Source of the DNA: Amoeboradix gromovi | Taxonomy: Eukaryota; Sanchytriomycota; Sanchytriomycetes; Sanchytriales; Sanchytriaceae | Assembly (NCBI GenBank): GCA_018985225.1 | Contig: JADGIF010000120.1 | Span: forward strand, 1 to 18,870 | DNA length: 18,870 nt | Direction of reading: 5' to 3' | Shown here: in pieces, positions 8,689 through 16,472 of the stretch | How the letters are laid out: every line of letters begins with the position of its first letter | Numbering within the stretch: the first letter of the stretch is position 1 | Made by a program: the position numbers and the translations under genes | Notes under the pieces: model-generated | Told to the model about the DNA's origin: nothing | Databases searched by the model: none | Seen by the model: the letters and a program-made list of their open reading frames with translations, nothing else

Positions 8689-9324
8689 TCAATTTCCTTG
8701 CTTGGTTCTGCCGCTCTGTGCAATTCTGTTTGGAACAGCTTGTTGCGATATTCTGTATCCTGCATTTGAGGGCGTATAGTCTCCACACTGAAATTGGCTG
8801 GGCAACTTGTCTCGGGCATTACTAACCGGATAATGATATAAATACTGTGGTTGCTGAGGTACAAAATCTGGTGCATATTGTTGACTTAATTGTGTTTGAG
8901 AGTCACGGTTATCAAACGCGCTGTTTGCATAGCATTTCACCTCTTTTTGCTGCTGCTCATGTTCTTGGCAATTAGGTGGTGTACCTTTTTGAACAGCATT
9001 GGGCATGGGAATTGGGATTTTTTGATACAAAGAAGTCGCTTGTGGATTTTTGGATGGTGCGTGACCATCTGTGGCAGTATGGTTCTGAGTATTAGGAAGC
9101 AATGGAATAAATGGCGGATGACATGAGTTCTGCTTGTCGTTTGGGTTTGCTTTAGTACCATCAGATTCGCAGTTGTTCAGAATCGAGTTGTGAATATTGG
9201 CGTTTTGATCTAAATGTTGTAACTTGTCGGCCAAATGTCTCATTTTGGTGGCTACCTTGTCTTTTATAGTTTCTTTATTGCATTTAGTCATTTGGAATCT
9301 GAGAATGTGATCCAATTTTAACAA
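8689..9324 (-). CDS. Q/P/N-rich low-complexity protein, unknown
   Basis: This is a 211-residue protein with an N-terminal basic/amphipathic stretch (residues 1-45, K/R-rich with M-R-H-L-A-D-K-L-Q-H-L, a possible short coiled coil). A long polar tail rich in Gln, Pro, Asn and Tyr follows (Q-Q-P-Q-Y-L-Y-H-Y). It looks intrinsically disordered, and no domain is recognised. Shadow frames overlap it on both strands, but this is the longest and starts with ATG. It is convergent with HMG-CoA synthase (192 bp apart). AATAAA lies about 20 nt past the stop. It could be a regulatory or RNA-associated protein; that is a guess from composition. Confidence 0.5.
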   Translation of the reverse strand: MLKLDHILRFQMTKCNKETIKDKVATKMRHLADKLQHLDQNANIHNSILNNCESDGTKANPNDKQNSCHPPFIPLLPNTQNHTATDGHAPSKNPQATSLYQKIPIPMPNAVQKGTPPNCQEHEQQQKEVKCYANSAFDNRDSQTQLSQQYAPDFVPQQPQYLYHYPVSNARDKLPSQFQCGDYTPSNAGYRISQQAVPNRIAQSGRTKQGN

Positions 9325-9719
9325 TGTCTAATTATTTATAGAGGCAATTCGGCGACTTTATAGGCACATTTGATAAACACCCTGATGCTCGAAACATTGG
9401 AGACTTTCGATATAAAAATTACAAGTATTCACAAAAACATGCTTCATAAAAATAATGAATTTATTTGGCGTTGCATCACAAAGAATGGGGCTAATGAACC
9501 TTTTATCAACTAATGCTTGTCGAAAATAAGCTAGCGACTGAGTTCTAATGCTAGATCTGCGTAAGGTTACAGATCAGTTAATAAATACTCCAGCTATTGT
9601 CTCTTTGCTGCATGTGAGAGCTTTATTTGCCCAACAATCTTATCACGAAAATCATTATCGGTGACACTCAACAAATGTACAACTGCAACATATCTTATAA
9701 CCCGTTACTTGCCCATTAG
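9325..9719. other. Intergenic region, probably holding 5' exon(s) of the next gene
   Basis: The frame of the downstream membrane protein opens directly after an acceptor-like CCCATTAG ending at 9719, so at least one exon should be here. The best guess is the ATG frame from 9549 (MLDLRKVTDQ…) joined from a GTGAGA donor near 9615, which keeps phase. It gives no clear signal peptide, so the assignment is weak. Nothing else is seen. Confidence 0.35.
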
Positions 9720-10370
9720 AATGATACGTCATTGTCAAGCTGTGTAAAGGATGGTCTTTTTAACCAGGTTACTGATTATTCTGCTTCTACTGTCGACGTT
9801 TCTAGTTCAGGTAGTCCTGGAACAGAGACAGCAGAAAACACAAGCGAATTGCCAACAGCAAGCGTATCAGACTCTATATTAGCAGACCTCAGTCAGGGAA
9901 TCTTATCTAGTACGCCTATGTCAGCCATAGCAAGTGCTACTCAAGGACTTTTGCCCAGTGTCTTCATCTATTCGAATAAAAGCTTTACTGAAAATAATAC
10001 ATCTGCGGCGGATGGGGTTTCAATTCTTGAGGAATCAACGGATTCTGTCCTTCCATCAAGATCATTAAAAACAAGATCAAGACAGCATAAGACAGCACAA
10101 ACATCCCGATATTATACTTTCGAATCAAATGCATGGTTTACACATACAATGCAGTCTGAGGCTACCAGTTTCAATTTTGCTAAGAATAACTTCAACATCC
10201 GTTGGACTTATTACACTACTGGGAGATGTTTAATCAGCGTTATGGTGATAATAGCAGTCCTTTACTACACTCCATTTGTACGCAGCATTAGGAGCTGGAG
10301 ACAGAAGACTAACTCAGGCAGTGTCAAGTCAAAGAATGCCCACGACAAAGCATTTGGATCTGTATTTTAA
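9720..10370 (+). CDS. Ser/Thr-rich single-span membrane protein, 5' end missing
   Basis: The frame opens at 9720 after a stop and has no ATG near its start (the first candidate is TTG at 9732), so an upstream exon is likely; the first in-frame ATG is near 9918. The protein is mucin-like: residues 15-110 are dominated by Ser, Thr, Ala and Glu with several N-x-S/T sequons. A hydrophobic segment (about 166-183, I-S-V-M-V-I-I-A-V-L-Y-Y) and a short basic tail follow. This suggests a type I membrane protein with a glycosylated outer part, if an exon supplies a signal peptide. The stop TAA is followed at once by AATAAA. No family is recognised. The 3' end nearly touches the convergent gene at 10396. 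Confidence 0.55.
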   Translation, partial: NDTSLSSCVKDGLFNQVTDYSASTVDVSSSGSPGTETAENTSELPTASVSDSILADLSQGILSSTPMSAIASATQGLLPSVFIYSNKSFTENNTSAADGVSILEESTDSVLPSRSLKTRSRQHKTAQTSRYYTFESNAWFTHTMQSEATSFNFAKNNFNIRWTYYTTGRCLISVMVIIAVLYYTPFVRSIRSWRQKTNSGSVKSKNAHDKAFGSVF

Positions 10371-10395
10371 AATAAATTGCAAAAATATGTCAACT

Positions 10396-10716
10396 TCACT
10401 TTTTGTTTGTCTTTTTCAGTTCCAAAGGTGTATAATCTCGCTTTTTCCCGTAGAATGGTTGGCCAACCTTGCGTTCTTGGAGTGGGTCTTCACCAGTTCC
10501 GTTGCCTCTGGACTTCCATACATACCTCAACTTATTTGTTGCAAAGATTCTTTGTAATCTAGGAATCAATTTGAACTGCTTCTTTGTGTTTTTACGTTGT
10601 TGTCGAACGAAGTCTGCATCAATATTGTTCTAAGCATGCATTCTTCAAACATCGATCCAACAATTCCAATTTAAAATGAGCTGACAAAGAGTTTTACAAC
10701 ACCGAATCGGAAACAT
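10396..10716 (-). CDS. Small basic protein, two exons, possibly mitochondrial
   Basis: The minus frame 10629-10396 stays open for 77 codons after a TAG but has no ATG. Joining exon 1 (10716-10698, ATG…T) to exon 2 (10613-10396) across an 84-nt GTAAAA…GATGCAG intron gives a 78-residue protein starting MFPIRCYFVRQQRKN. That N-terminus is rich in Arg, Lys and Gln without acidic residues, which resembles a mitochondrial targeting end. The body is strongly basic (K-K-R-D-Y-T-P, G-N-G-T-G-E-D-P). Size and charge suggest a ribosomal or ribosome-assembly protein, but the family is not recognised. It is convergent with the membrane-protein gene, 25 bp apart. An acceptor at 10630 (TTAG) is an alternative that would need another exon 1. 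Confidence 0.5.
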
Positions 10717-10937
10717 TGCCTTGGACAGTCTTTCTGATCGATTTACGCAGTAAGTATCACAAGCGTTGTTACTTTTAAGTTTCTTTTGGTGTACTTCTCA
10801 TTGGGAGTGGCTGCAACTCTCAATAACTTCTTTTGTTCAATTCATCGATGATAATGCAATAATATGAACATTAACAAATAAGCTACCACTGTTTTTAATT
10901 AACAAACCTTAAATATGTTTTATCATGAAGGGGAGTG

Positions 10938-11266
10938 CTATATTGTATGCAGCAACTCTTTAAGAGGTGATTTGAGTTCAAAAAATGCCAAGTCCACTTT
11001 GTCTTTCAGGTGCCATTTTAAAGTCTCAGTAAACCTGGCGGCACCCATGAGAATAACATTATAATTTGCTTTCCTAGCGCCAAGCACAGGTGGCATAATG
11101 ACCAATTCTTAAGAAAAGTTGGCGCAGTCTTTGCACCAGATTATTAAATCTGGGGATTTTGAATATATTTTGATCTAAAGGAAACGCAATTACCAGTTTT
11201 ATAAGTACATACGGTCTTTAGCAAATCAACGTTTTTATGTCCAAGAGAAAGTGAGAAGCAACCCAT
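10938..11266 (-). pseudogene. Fragmentary spliced gene, unknown product
   Basis: An ATG at 11266 starts M-G-C-F-S-L-S-L-G-H-K-N-V-D-L-L-K-T. A 38-nt intron (11212-11175, GTATGT…TTTCCTTTAG) joins it in phase to I-K-I-Y-S-K-S-P-D-L-I-I-W. A TAA at 11111-11109 then interrupts the frame, after which about 55 codons read as a good protein (…N-Y-N-V-I-L-M-G-A-A-R-F-T-E-T-L-K-W…) to TAG at 10938. A second intron from GTGCAA to GCGCTAG (63 nt) would remove the stop in phase and give about 76 residues. It is either a real three-exon gene or a decaying one. No family is recognised. The region 10717-10937 shows nothing further. Confidence 0.35.
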
Positions 11267-11504
11267 GTGGGACGACCTTCACGAAGAATAAGAAAATGAA
11301 AATGACCGGGTACATGAGAATCATGCTTCTCACTAACAGATCGTTACTATTATGCTGACTGTGAGATTAGAAATGTGTTTCTCTGCCACGCAGCGACACT
11401 AATATATGCATTTGACAAACCCATGCATTGAAAGATACTAGCATATCAAAAGCAGTAAGCGGCAATGTGTGCAACTAGCGCTGATTACAGTCTAATCATT
11501 TATT

Positions 11505-12209
11505 TTATGGAACTTCGATCGTGACAAATGTTTGACGCTTAGATGGTGTGGTGGGTGAAGCGGAGGACTCAGATTGATAATTAGCAGTTCTCTGTGTGAT
11601 AGGAACCCTCGTTGCTCTGTGTATGGGTCTCGGATCCTCGAATGTCATTGCCAATAATATCCCAGACTGTATGACCATATAAAGCTCTCTGATAAACACA
11701 TCGCTAGTTCCATCTGACAACAAGGCTGCATATATTTGGTACATACAAGTCACACAAGCGATACCGCTTATAAATCGGACTTGAATATCATTTGAACGAA
11801 TTGGTCTTAGGATGAATAAAAAGTTGATGAAGATATGAAGCAGCATCATGACTGAAACTGTTCCTGTGTAAAATGAAAGAAAACTCAAAGCTGCGGTGCA
11901 GCCAATGTACAAAACACAAAATGCTCCAAATAACAGCTGAAATTCAAATCTTAGCTTGAACACAAATGGATATGACAGTGATAAAGCCTCAATGACTATT
12001 ATGAGATTCAGAATGAGATACAATATACTTTGCACATTTGCGTAGGCAAAACCTAGTATAAAGATCAAACAGAATAAAATATGTATTGCATGCCCAACAA
12101 TTACATATACGGATACCTTAGCTGTGTGGTTAAACAGAATATACCCATGAAGTAATATAAAACATAATATCAGCAAATAAATGATTCCAGGATTCAGTGC
12201 ATCGTCCAT
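11505..12209 (-). CDS. Seven-span membrane protein, unknown
   Basis: This 234-residue protein has seven hydrophobic segments at about 8-26, 32-57, 61-80, 89-113, 117-134, 144-163 and 175-190. A soluble C-terminal tail follows (about 195-234), rich in Arg, Ser and Thr. The topology is like that of small seven-helix receptors or transporters, but no family motif is visible, so neither role is claimed. The ATG at 12209 is the first in frame and gives a short acidic N-terminus. The stop TAA is directly followed by AATAAA on the minus strand. It is transcribed divergently from the ribosome-rescue gene, with a gap of 363 bp. Confidence 0.65.
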   Translation of the reverse strand: MDDALNPGIIYLLILCFILLHGYILFNHTAKVSVYVIVGHAIHILFCLIFILGFAYANVQSILYLILNLIIVIEALSLSYPFVFKLRFEFQLLFGAFCVLYIGCTAALSFLSFYTGTVSVMMLLHIFINFLFILRPIRSNDIQVRFISGIACVTCMYQIYAALLSDGTSDVFIRELYMVIQSGILLAMTFEDPRPIHRATRVPITQRTANYQSESSASPTTPSKRQTFVTIEVP

Positions 12210-12572
12210 TTTTGAATTTTGGTGATTTTAAAGCCACCAAGAAAACATTGAGAATTTTACAATCTCGCGTCTTAACTTCATCTAAATGTCATGAGAAATT
12301 TTAAATTGATACATGTTGCAGTCATGTTGAATTGCAAAATTCGGTTTTCGATTTTTACTAAAAATCCTGAAAACTAAGCGACGTATAAAACATGAAAGAA
12401 TCAGAATTGGGGATGCTTGAAGAAACCTCAAAGTTTTCTATTTCAATAAGAGAACAAGACATCCCAGACCTCATGTGGAGCTCTTTTTAGACTCAGTAAA
12501 TAATTTTTGTGAAACTGAACATCTCTTTGCAAGGTGATTACCTTACTTTGATTTAAAGATCAGTATGAACCA
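12210..12572. other. Divergent intergenic region, nothing specific seen
   Basis: This 363-bp AT-rich gap lies between the divergent seven-span protein and ribosome-rescue genes and must hold both promoters. No gene-like frame, repeat or RNA structure was found. A T-rich run and CAG at 12620-12626, inside the next ORF, could be a splice acceptor. Confidence 0.45.
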
Positions 12573-13061
12573 ATGACTATTCTATTCAAACTCAAATACA
12601 AACATTTATTTTTACCCCTTTTCAGGATGAAGTTGGGAAAATATGAAAGGTTAGGTAAGTTTTGCGAGTTTGTTACTTCTAGAAGCTCAGGACCAGGTGG
12701 TCAAAATGTTAATAAACGAGAAACTAAAGTTCTATTTAAGTTTAAGGCGGAGGAAGCATTTCAAAATGGTTTTATCACAAATGATGTTTTTAATATCATA
12801 CAGCCTTTATTAAAGAACAGCGTTCTTTATATTACTTCACAAAAACATCGCACGCAATTTTTGAACATAAACGATGCAAAATGTAGATTTTCAGCCATTT
12901 TGGACCAGGCCATTTTAGATTCAAGACCAATTGTGCCAGATTTACAGAAAACCAAACGTGTGGATAAACTGAAAAAAGCATTCAATGATGCACGTTTACA
13001 ATTCAAATGGCATTTGAAAGCGAAAAAAGAACTAAGAAAAAGAGTCACTGGCATTGAATAA
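12573..13061 (+). CDS. ICT1/YaeJ-type peptidyl-tRNA hydrolase (mitochondrial ribosome rescue)
   Basis: It is a release-factor-like hydrolase that frees stalled peptidyl-tRNA, in eukaryotes mainly on mitochondrial ribosomes. The 162 residues include the family signature S-R-S-S-G-P-G-G-Q-N-V-N-K at 36-48, with the catalytic G-G-Q at 42-44. A lysine/arginine-rich tail (about 124-162) matches the ribosome-binding tail of this family. There is no stop-codon recognition domain, so it is not a canonical release factor. The N-terminus (1-20) is basic and hydrophobic, consistent with a mitochondrial presequence. A second Met at codon 19 (12627) follows CCCTTTTCAGG, so a spliced start there is possible. 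The stop is TAA without abutting AATAAA. Confidence 0.9.
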   Translation: MTILFKLKYKHLFLPLFRMKLGKYERLGKFCEFVTSRSSGPGGQNVNKRETKVLFKFKAEEAFQNGFITNDVFNIIQPLLKNSVLYITSQKHRTQFLNINDAKCRFSAILDQAILDSRPIVPDLQKTKRVDKLKKAFNDARLQFKWHLKAKKELRKRVTGIE

Positions 13062-13172
13062 GTTGAGTTGGTCTAAACATTTTAGCTTCAAGATCATTTG
13101 AGTCAGGTGTAAAGGAACCCAAACGCCTGAGACATAAAATGTTAAGGAAGACTAAATATTTGTAATAACAAT

Positions 13173-13203
13173 TGGGACATCAAATATAAAAACTGGACTG
13201 ACT
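13173..13203 (+). repeat. Left terminal inverted repeat of copy C
   Basis: 31 bp, pairs with 13647-13677 with three mismatches, all transitions. Confidence 0.85.
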
Positions 13204-13254
13204 TTCAGTAACGACTTGGAACATTATTTCAGCTTTGTTAATTTATGGATTTAA

Positions 13255-13641
13255 GAGGCGAGTGGACATTCAGCTAGTTGCGGAGTTGACGGGTATAAAA
13301 GGAAAATAAATAACTTTTTGTATCGAAATTTCAAAAATAAATGTTCTGTACAGCTATTCTCTTACTCTTTCATCCAATCTTTACTTCACATAAAATATCA
13401 CTATTACTCTGTAAAAACTAGAATAGATAAGAGTAATGATGTTAGTATAACATTAAATGACTCTAGAAAAGAGTACCGTCTAAGAAAATGCACCTTTTGC
13501 TTAGATGCTCAAAGACCTCATTTATTTGAAAGAGATGTAGGGTCTTCTAGTTTTATTTTAAAAAGAGGAATGCAATTAATGAAAGAGTCTTTGTATAATA
13601 GAAAATTTTTTGTTAATTTCCTCCGTATGGTGCACCTTTAA
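13255..13641 (+). pseudogene. Internal open frame of the inverted-repeat element
   Basis: The frame is open from 13255 to TAA at 13639-13641 but lacks ATG at its start; the first start-like codon is TTG at 13318. It encodes a basic stretch with K-C-T-F-C-L-D-A-Q-R-P, a possible half of a zinc-binding site. The same peptide is readable in copy B but is frameshifted there. It may be a remnant of a transposase C-terminus or a captured gene piece. No catalytic motif is seen, so it is not called a transposase. Confidence 0.35.
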
Positions 13642-13646
13642 AAACG

Positions 13647-13677
13647 AGTTAGTCTAGTTTTTATATTTGGTGTCCCA
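13647..13677 (-). repeat. Right terminal inverted repeat of copy C
   Basis: Reads inward as TGGGACACCAAATATAAAAA; the same end type occurs at 5334-5364 in copy B. Confidence 0.85.
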
Positions 13678-13837
13678 GATGATTAAAAAAGGGCTTCATG
13701 ATTACATTCATAAATTTTTAAATGCTTGCAAAATCTTGCTTCCAATCACAATCGTTAGTTTTTATTTGTTTTAATTTTACTTATTATGTTTTGCTCATAA
13801 ATGATGTACTTGACCGTTTTGCAAATTATAAATCTAA

Positions 13838-14158
13838 ATGGTCATAAATGAAATCACGTGCAAATGGGACAATTGCAATTTAGAATTTTATTCTGAGATT
13901 GATCGTTTCAACCACATAAAGAAGGATCATATTCAAACCGAGACTCGAAAATGTAAGTGGGAAGGGTGTGAAGGAAAAGTCAACGCAAATCGGTGGAATC
14001 TAATCAGTCACTTGAAAAGACATTTGAATTTGATATTCGGTGTTTGCCATATTTGTGATAGACCATTTAAACGCGCCAGTGAGTACAAACTTCATTTCAA
14101 GACTCATACAGACTCTGAAAGAATTCTAAACTCTGCTGCTCTAATTCTTTTAGGATAA
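13838..14158 (+). CDS. Three-finger C2H2 zinc-finger protein
   Basis: This 106-residue protein is made almost wholly of three C2H2 fingers. The first two have C-K-W-D-N-C and C-K-W-E-G-C (Cys-x4-Cys with Trp). This is the tandem type known from GLI/ZIC and fungal PacC/Rim101-like factors. The third is an ordinary C-x2-C finger (C-H-I-C…H-x3-H). A sequence-specific DNA-binding role is inferred; no activation domain or nuclear signal is obvious. The ATG at 13838 is the first in frame, and the first finger begins at residue 8. The stop TAA is followed at once by AATAAA. It is convergent with the LRR gene, 75 bp apart, so the two 3' ends may overlap. Confidence 0.85.
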   Translation: MVINEITCKWDNCNLEFYSEIDRFNHIKKDHIQTETRKCKWEGCEGKVNANRWNLISHLKRHLNLIFGVCHICDRPFKRASEYKLHFKTHTDSERILNSAALILLG

Positions 14159-14233
14159 AATAAATATTTTTTTCTCTAATACTGTTGTATAAGTTAAAAC
14201 TTCATTATATTCATAAATATGAAAACAACCAAT

Positions 14234-15268
14234 TTATTTACTGTTGAGAAACTCTCTGGATGTATTTCCTTCTCTAAATACAAACGCTTCTAATTGCAAA
14301 TGATCCTGCTTCTTCCTCTTGTATATGAAATATGCTCCACCGGCCGCCAAAGCTAAAACTACAATTAGGATCGTATAGTCGAGTACAACCACTACAGTAG
14401 AGTCTTCATCAGGAAGGTCAGTAGGTAATGCATCAATCATAGTTCTGGGTAGTGTGCTTGCATCGTACAATCCGCTGGTGATACACATTCGCAGATATTC
14501 TACATTTGGATTACCTAATAGCGGATTCTGCGACAAATCACATTGCTTCAACGCGCTGGCATCATGTACAATTATGTTTGTGATGTAATTATTGTTAATT
14601 CTGACATCAGTAGGCGCAAATAACTCCACAGTTCCTGTGAAATGAGGTTTGAGCCCAGCAATTTGACGAGGATATCCGAGATTGAGTGATGTTAAACTTT
14701 CTGGCAATTTAGGTACATCACCAAACATTTTATTGTTATTTAAAAATAACTCTATGAGGTTTGGAGGAAGTGGGTCTGGAATCGTGCCATTGATAAAATT
14801 GCTCCATAGTGATAAAGTGCTTAAAGTCTTTGGCAATGTTGGCGGGATTGAACCGGTCACTTTATTTGCACTCACATCAAAGTAAACTAAATTTGGAGGT
14901 AGTTCTGCAGGAATAGTGCCGCTTATTTCATTGTTTGACACATCAAAGTACTTCAATGTTAATGGCAATTTTGTCGGAATCTTTCCCTGAATTCTGTTAT
15001 TTTCCAGATACAATCCAATTAGATTTGAAGGAATGTAGTTGTTAGATAGCGTACCATTTAGGTAAATTGAATACCACACAATTTCAATCACTCTCTCTTT
15101 GTCGCAAGTCACTCCAAACCCATGGCAGCAATCAACTTGAATATCCGCAAACTGGTCGGGGGCGGTTCCCTTCATACCTAATGTACGTGCGAGGTCCACT
15201 ACATTGGGGCAGTCAACTGAGATTGCAATGACATGATTTAACATAAAAATACAGGACCAAGTCAACAT
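14234..15268 (-). CDS. LRR receptor-like type I membrane protein
   Basis: The 344-residue product starts with a signal peptide (about 1-18) and a Cys-containing cap (C20, C47-C48, C55, like plant LRR N-terminal domains). Six or so leucine-rich repeats at about 80-196 follow, with the pattern N-L-x-x-L-x-L-x-x-N-x-x-x-G-x-I-P-x-x-L-P. The period is 22 residues rather than the 24 typical of plant LRR receptors. After a less regular region comes a transmembrane helix (about 292-316, then K-R-K-K) and a short cytoplasmic tail with no kinase domain. It is likely a surface ligand- or partner-binding protein. The stop TAA sits in AAATAAATT, so AATAAA overlaps it. The repeat DNA has a visible 66-bp period between about 14700 and 15020. 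Confidence 0.9.
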   Translation of the reverse strand: MLTWSCIFMLNHVIAISVDCPNVVDLARTLGMKGTAPDQFADIQVDCCHGFGVTCDKERVIEIVWYSIYLNGTLSNNYIPSNLIGLYLENNRIQGKIPTKLPLTLKYFDVSNNEISGTIPAELPPNLVYFDVSANKVTGSIPPTLPKTLSTLSLWSNFINGTIPDPLPPNLIELFLNNNKMFGDVPKLPESLTSLNLGYPRQIAGLKPHFTGTVELFAPTDVRINNNYITNIIVHDASALKQCDLSQNPLLGNPNVEYLRMCITSGLYDASTLPRTMIDALPTDLPDEDSTVVVVLDYTILIVVLALAAGGAYFIYKRKKQDHLQLEAFVFREGNTSREFLNSK

Positions 15269-15387
15269 TTGGATTCAACAGTGGCTTAAGCCATTTTTAA
15301 AGAACAAAAATTAAACCCGACGCGCCATAAACTGAAACATACAAAGGCCTGTTAAGAGAAATTGTAATTTAATTCAAAATCTATTTA

Positions 15388-16326
15388 TTAAAAGATCTGA
15401 ACATTGAAGATCTTATGCGGATCATTGCATCGCATTTTCTTTCCTTGAGACAATTGGTTAATACGACGAACTTCTTCTTGTGGCAAATTCTGCATTTTGG
15501 TTAAAAAGTTGAAGTTTTCTTGTAGCTGATCTAAGCTAGTTGCTGTCGGGTGAACCACTCTTCCTTCGCTTAAGTTCCACAATAATAGCACTTGTGGTAC
15601 GGTCAATCTTTCTTTTTCTGCAATATCCTGCAAAGTTTGATTCTTTAATAACTGATTTTTTCCCTCTTCCCCTGCAAATGGTGAGTAAGCCATGATTACG
15701 ATATTTTCTCGTTTGGCAAACTGCAACAACTCAGAGTCATAGCAAAATGGATGGATCTCATTTTGCACGACAGCAGGCTTAATTCTTCCATTTTGTACGC
15801 ACTTTTGCACCTGCTCCTTGTTGACATTCCCTAATCCGATAGCTCTGACCAATTTTTGATCAACTAATCTTTCCATTGCTTTCCATGTGTCCATAAAATC
15901 TTTTACCTCGTTGTCCAACTTCACGTTGTTTCCTTGCTTAGGCCACCACCCTTCATTTGGGACCATTGCGATAGGCCACTGCATGATGTATAAATCCAAG
16001 TAATCAACACGTAACTCTTTCAAAGTGTTTCTGCATGCCTGTTCAACCATATCAGATCTATGAAAAGTATTCCACAATTTTCCAACAACGAAAACCTCAT
16101 CTCGTTTTACAACACCTTGTTGAAATGCATTATTTAATCCGCGTCCAATATCACTCTCATTCTCATTAACTTGGGCAGTTTCAATTAATCTGACTCCTGC
16201 CTTAAGAGCTTGCTCTACTACTTGGTCTACCGTTGCTTGACGTTTTTCATATTTCTTGGTACCTAGACCGACCATAGGAATGTGCTTTCCAGTAGATAAC
16301 TTTAATTCTGGTGACTGAGAAACCAT
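15388..16326 (-). CDS. Aldo-keto reductase fold, probably catalytically dead
   Basis: The 312-residue length and motif order match single-domain NAD(P)H-dependent aldo-keto reductases (V-G-L-G-T at 19-23, K-L-W-N at 83-86, Y-L-D-L-Y at 109-113, Y-S-P-F at 214-217). However, the catalytic tetrad Asp-Tyr-Lys-His is largely lost. The D-T-A-x-x-Y-x-N-E motif reads E-T-A-Q-V-N-E-N-E (49-57), so Asp is Glu and Tyr is Asn54. Lys83 is kept. The H-W-P His is Gln116. The cofactor motif I-P-K-S reads H-P-T-A (259-262), and the following Arg is Gln267. A normal reductase reaction is unlikely; a binding or structural role is possible. The frame is intact and the rest is well conserved, so it does not look like a decaying pseudogene. 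The stop overlaps AATAAA. It is divergent from the small ORF at 16473. Confidence 0.9.
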   Translation of the reverse strand: MVSQSPELKLSTGKHIPMVGLGTKKYEKRQATVDQVVEQALKAGVRLIETAQVNENESDIGRGLNNAFQQGVVKRDEVFVVGKLWNTFHRSDMVEQACRNTLKELRVDYLDLYIMQWPIAMVPNEGWWPKQGNNVKLDNEVKDFMDTWKAMERLVDQKLVRAIGLGNVNKEQVQKCVQNGRIKPAVVQNEIHPFCYDSELLQFAKRENIVIMAYSPFAGEEGKNQLLKNQTLQDIAEKERLTVPQVLLLWNLSEGRVVHPTATSLDQLQENFNFLTKMQNLPQEEVRRINQLSQGKKMRCNDPHKIFNVQIF

Positions 16327-16472
16327 TTAATTACACAATGGGCCTAGTGGTATTTATAGCAAAATTTCAGAATTAGATGGCAATAAATGGCGCGATCTTT
16401 AACGATATATCCATTCATATCCACTAGGAGAATTATAGATTAAACGAATCCAATTGAGAGTGTCAACGTGCA

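Larger units (their letters stand above)
13173..13677 (+). mobile_element. Inverted-repeat element, copy C (505 bp, most complete)
   Basis: It is bounded by inverted repeats that match at 28 of 31 positions: TGGGACATCAAATATAAAAA… on the left and TGGGACACCAAATATAAAAA… on the right, read inward. Flanks (…aacaat / gatgatt…) show no clear target-site duplication. It contains a TATA-like TATAAAA at 13294-13300 and an uninterrupted frame of 129 codons up to 13641. Copies A and B match it over their whole length apart from deletions. It is probably a non-autonomous DNA transposon (MITE-like); the superfamily is not determined. It sits between two + strand genes, in a gap. Confidence 0.85.

Noticed and set aside
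10276-10562. Two overlapping + strand frames after the membrane protein
   Set aside because: Both start with TTG and overlap the better-supported minus-strand basic gene.
10745-10760. Strong-looking donor GTAAGTATC on the + strand
   Set aside because: No + strand coding exon ends there, and nothing downstream gives a matching acceptor.
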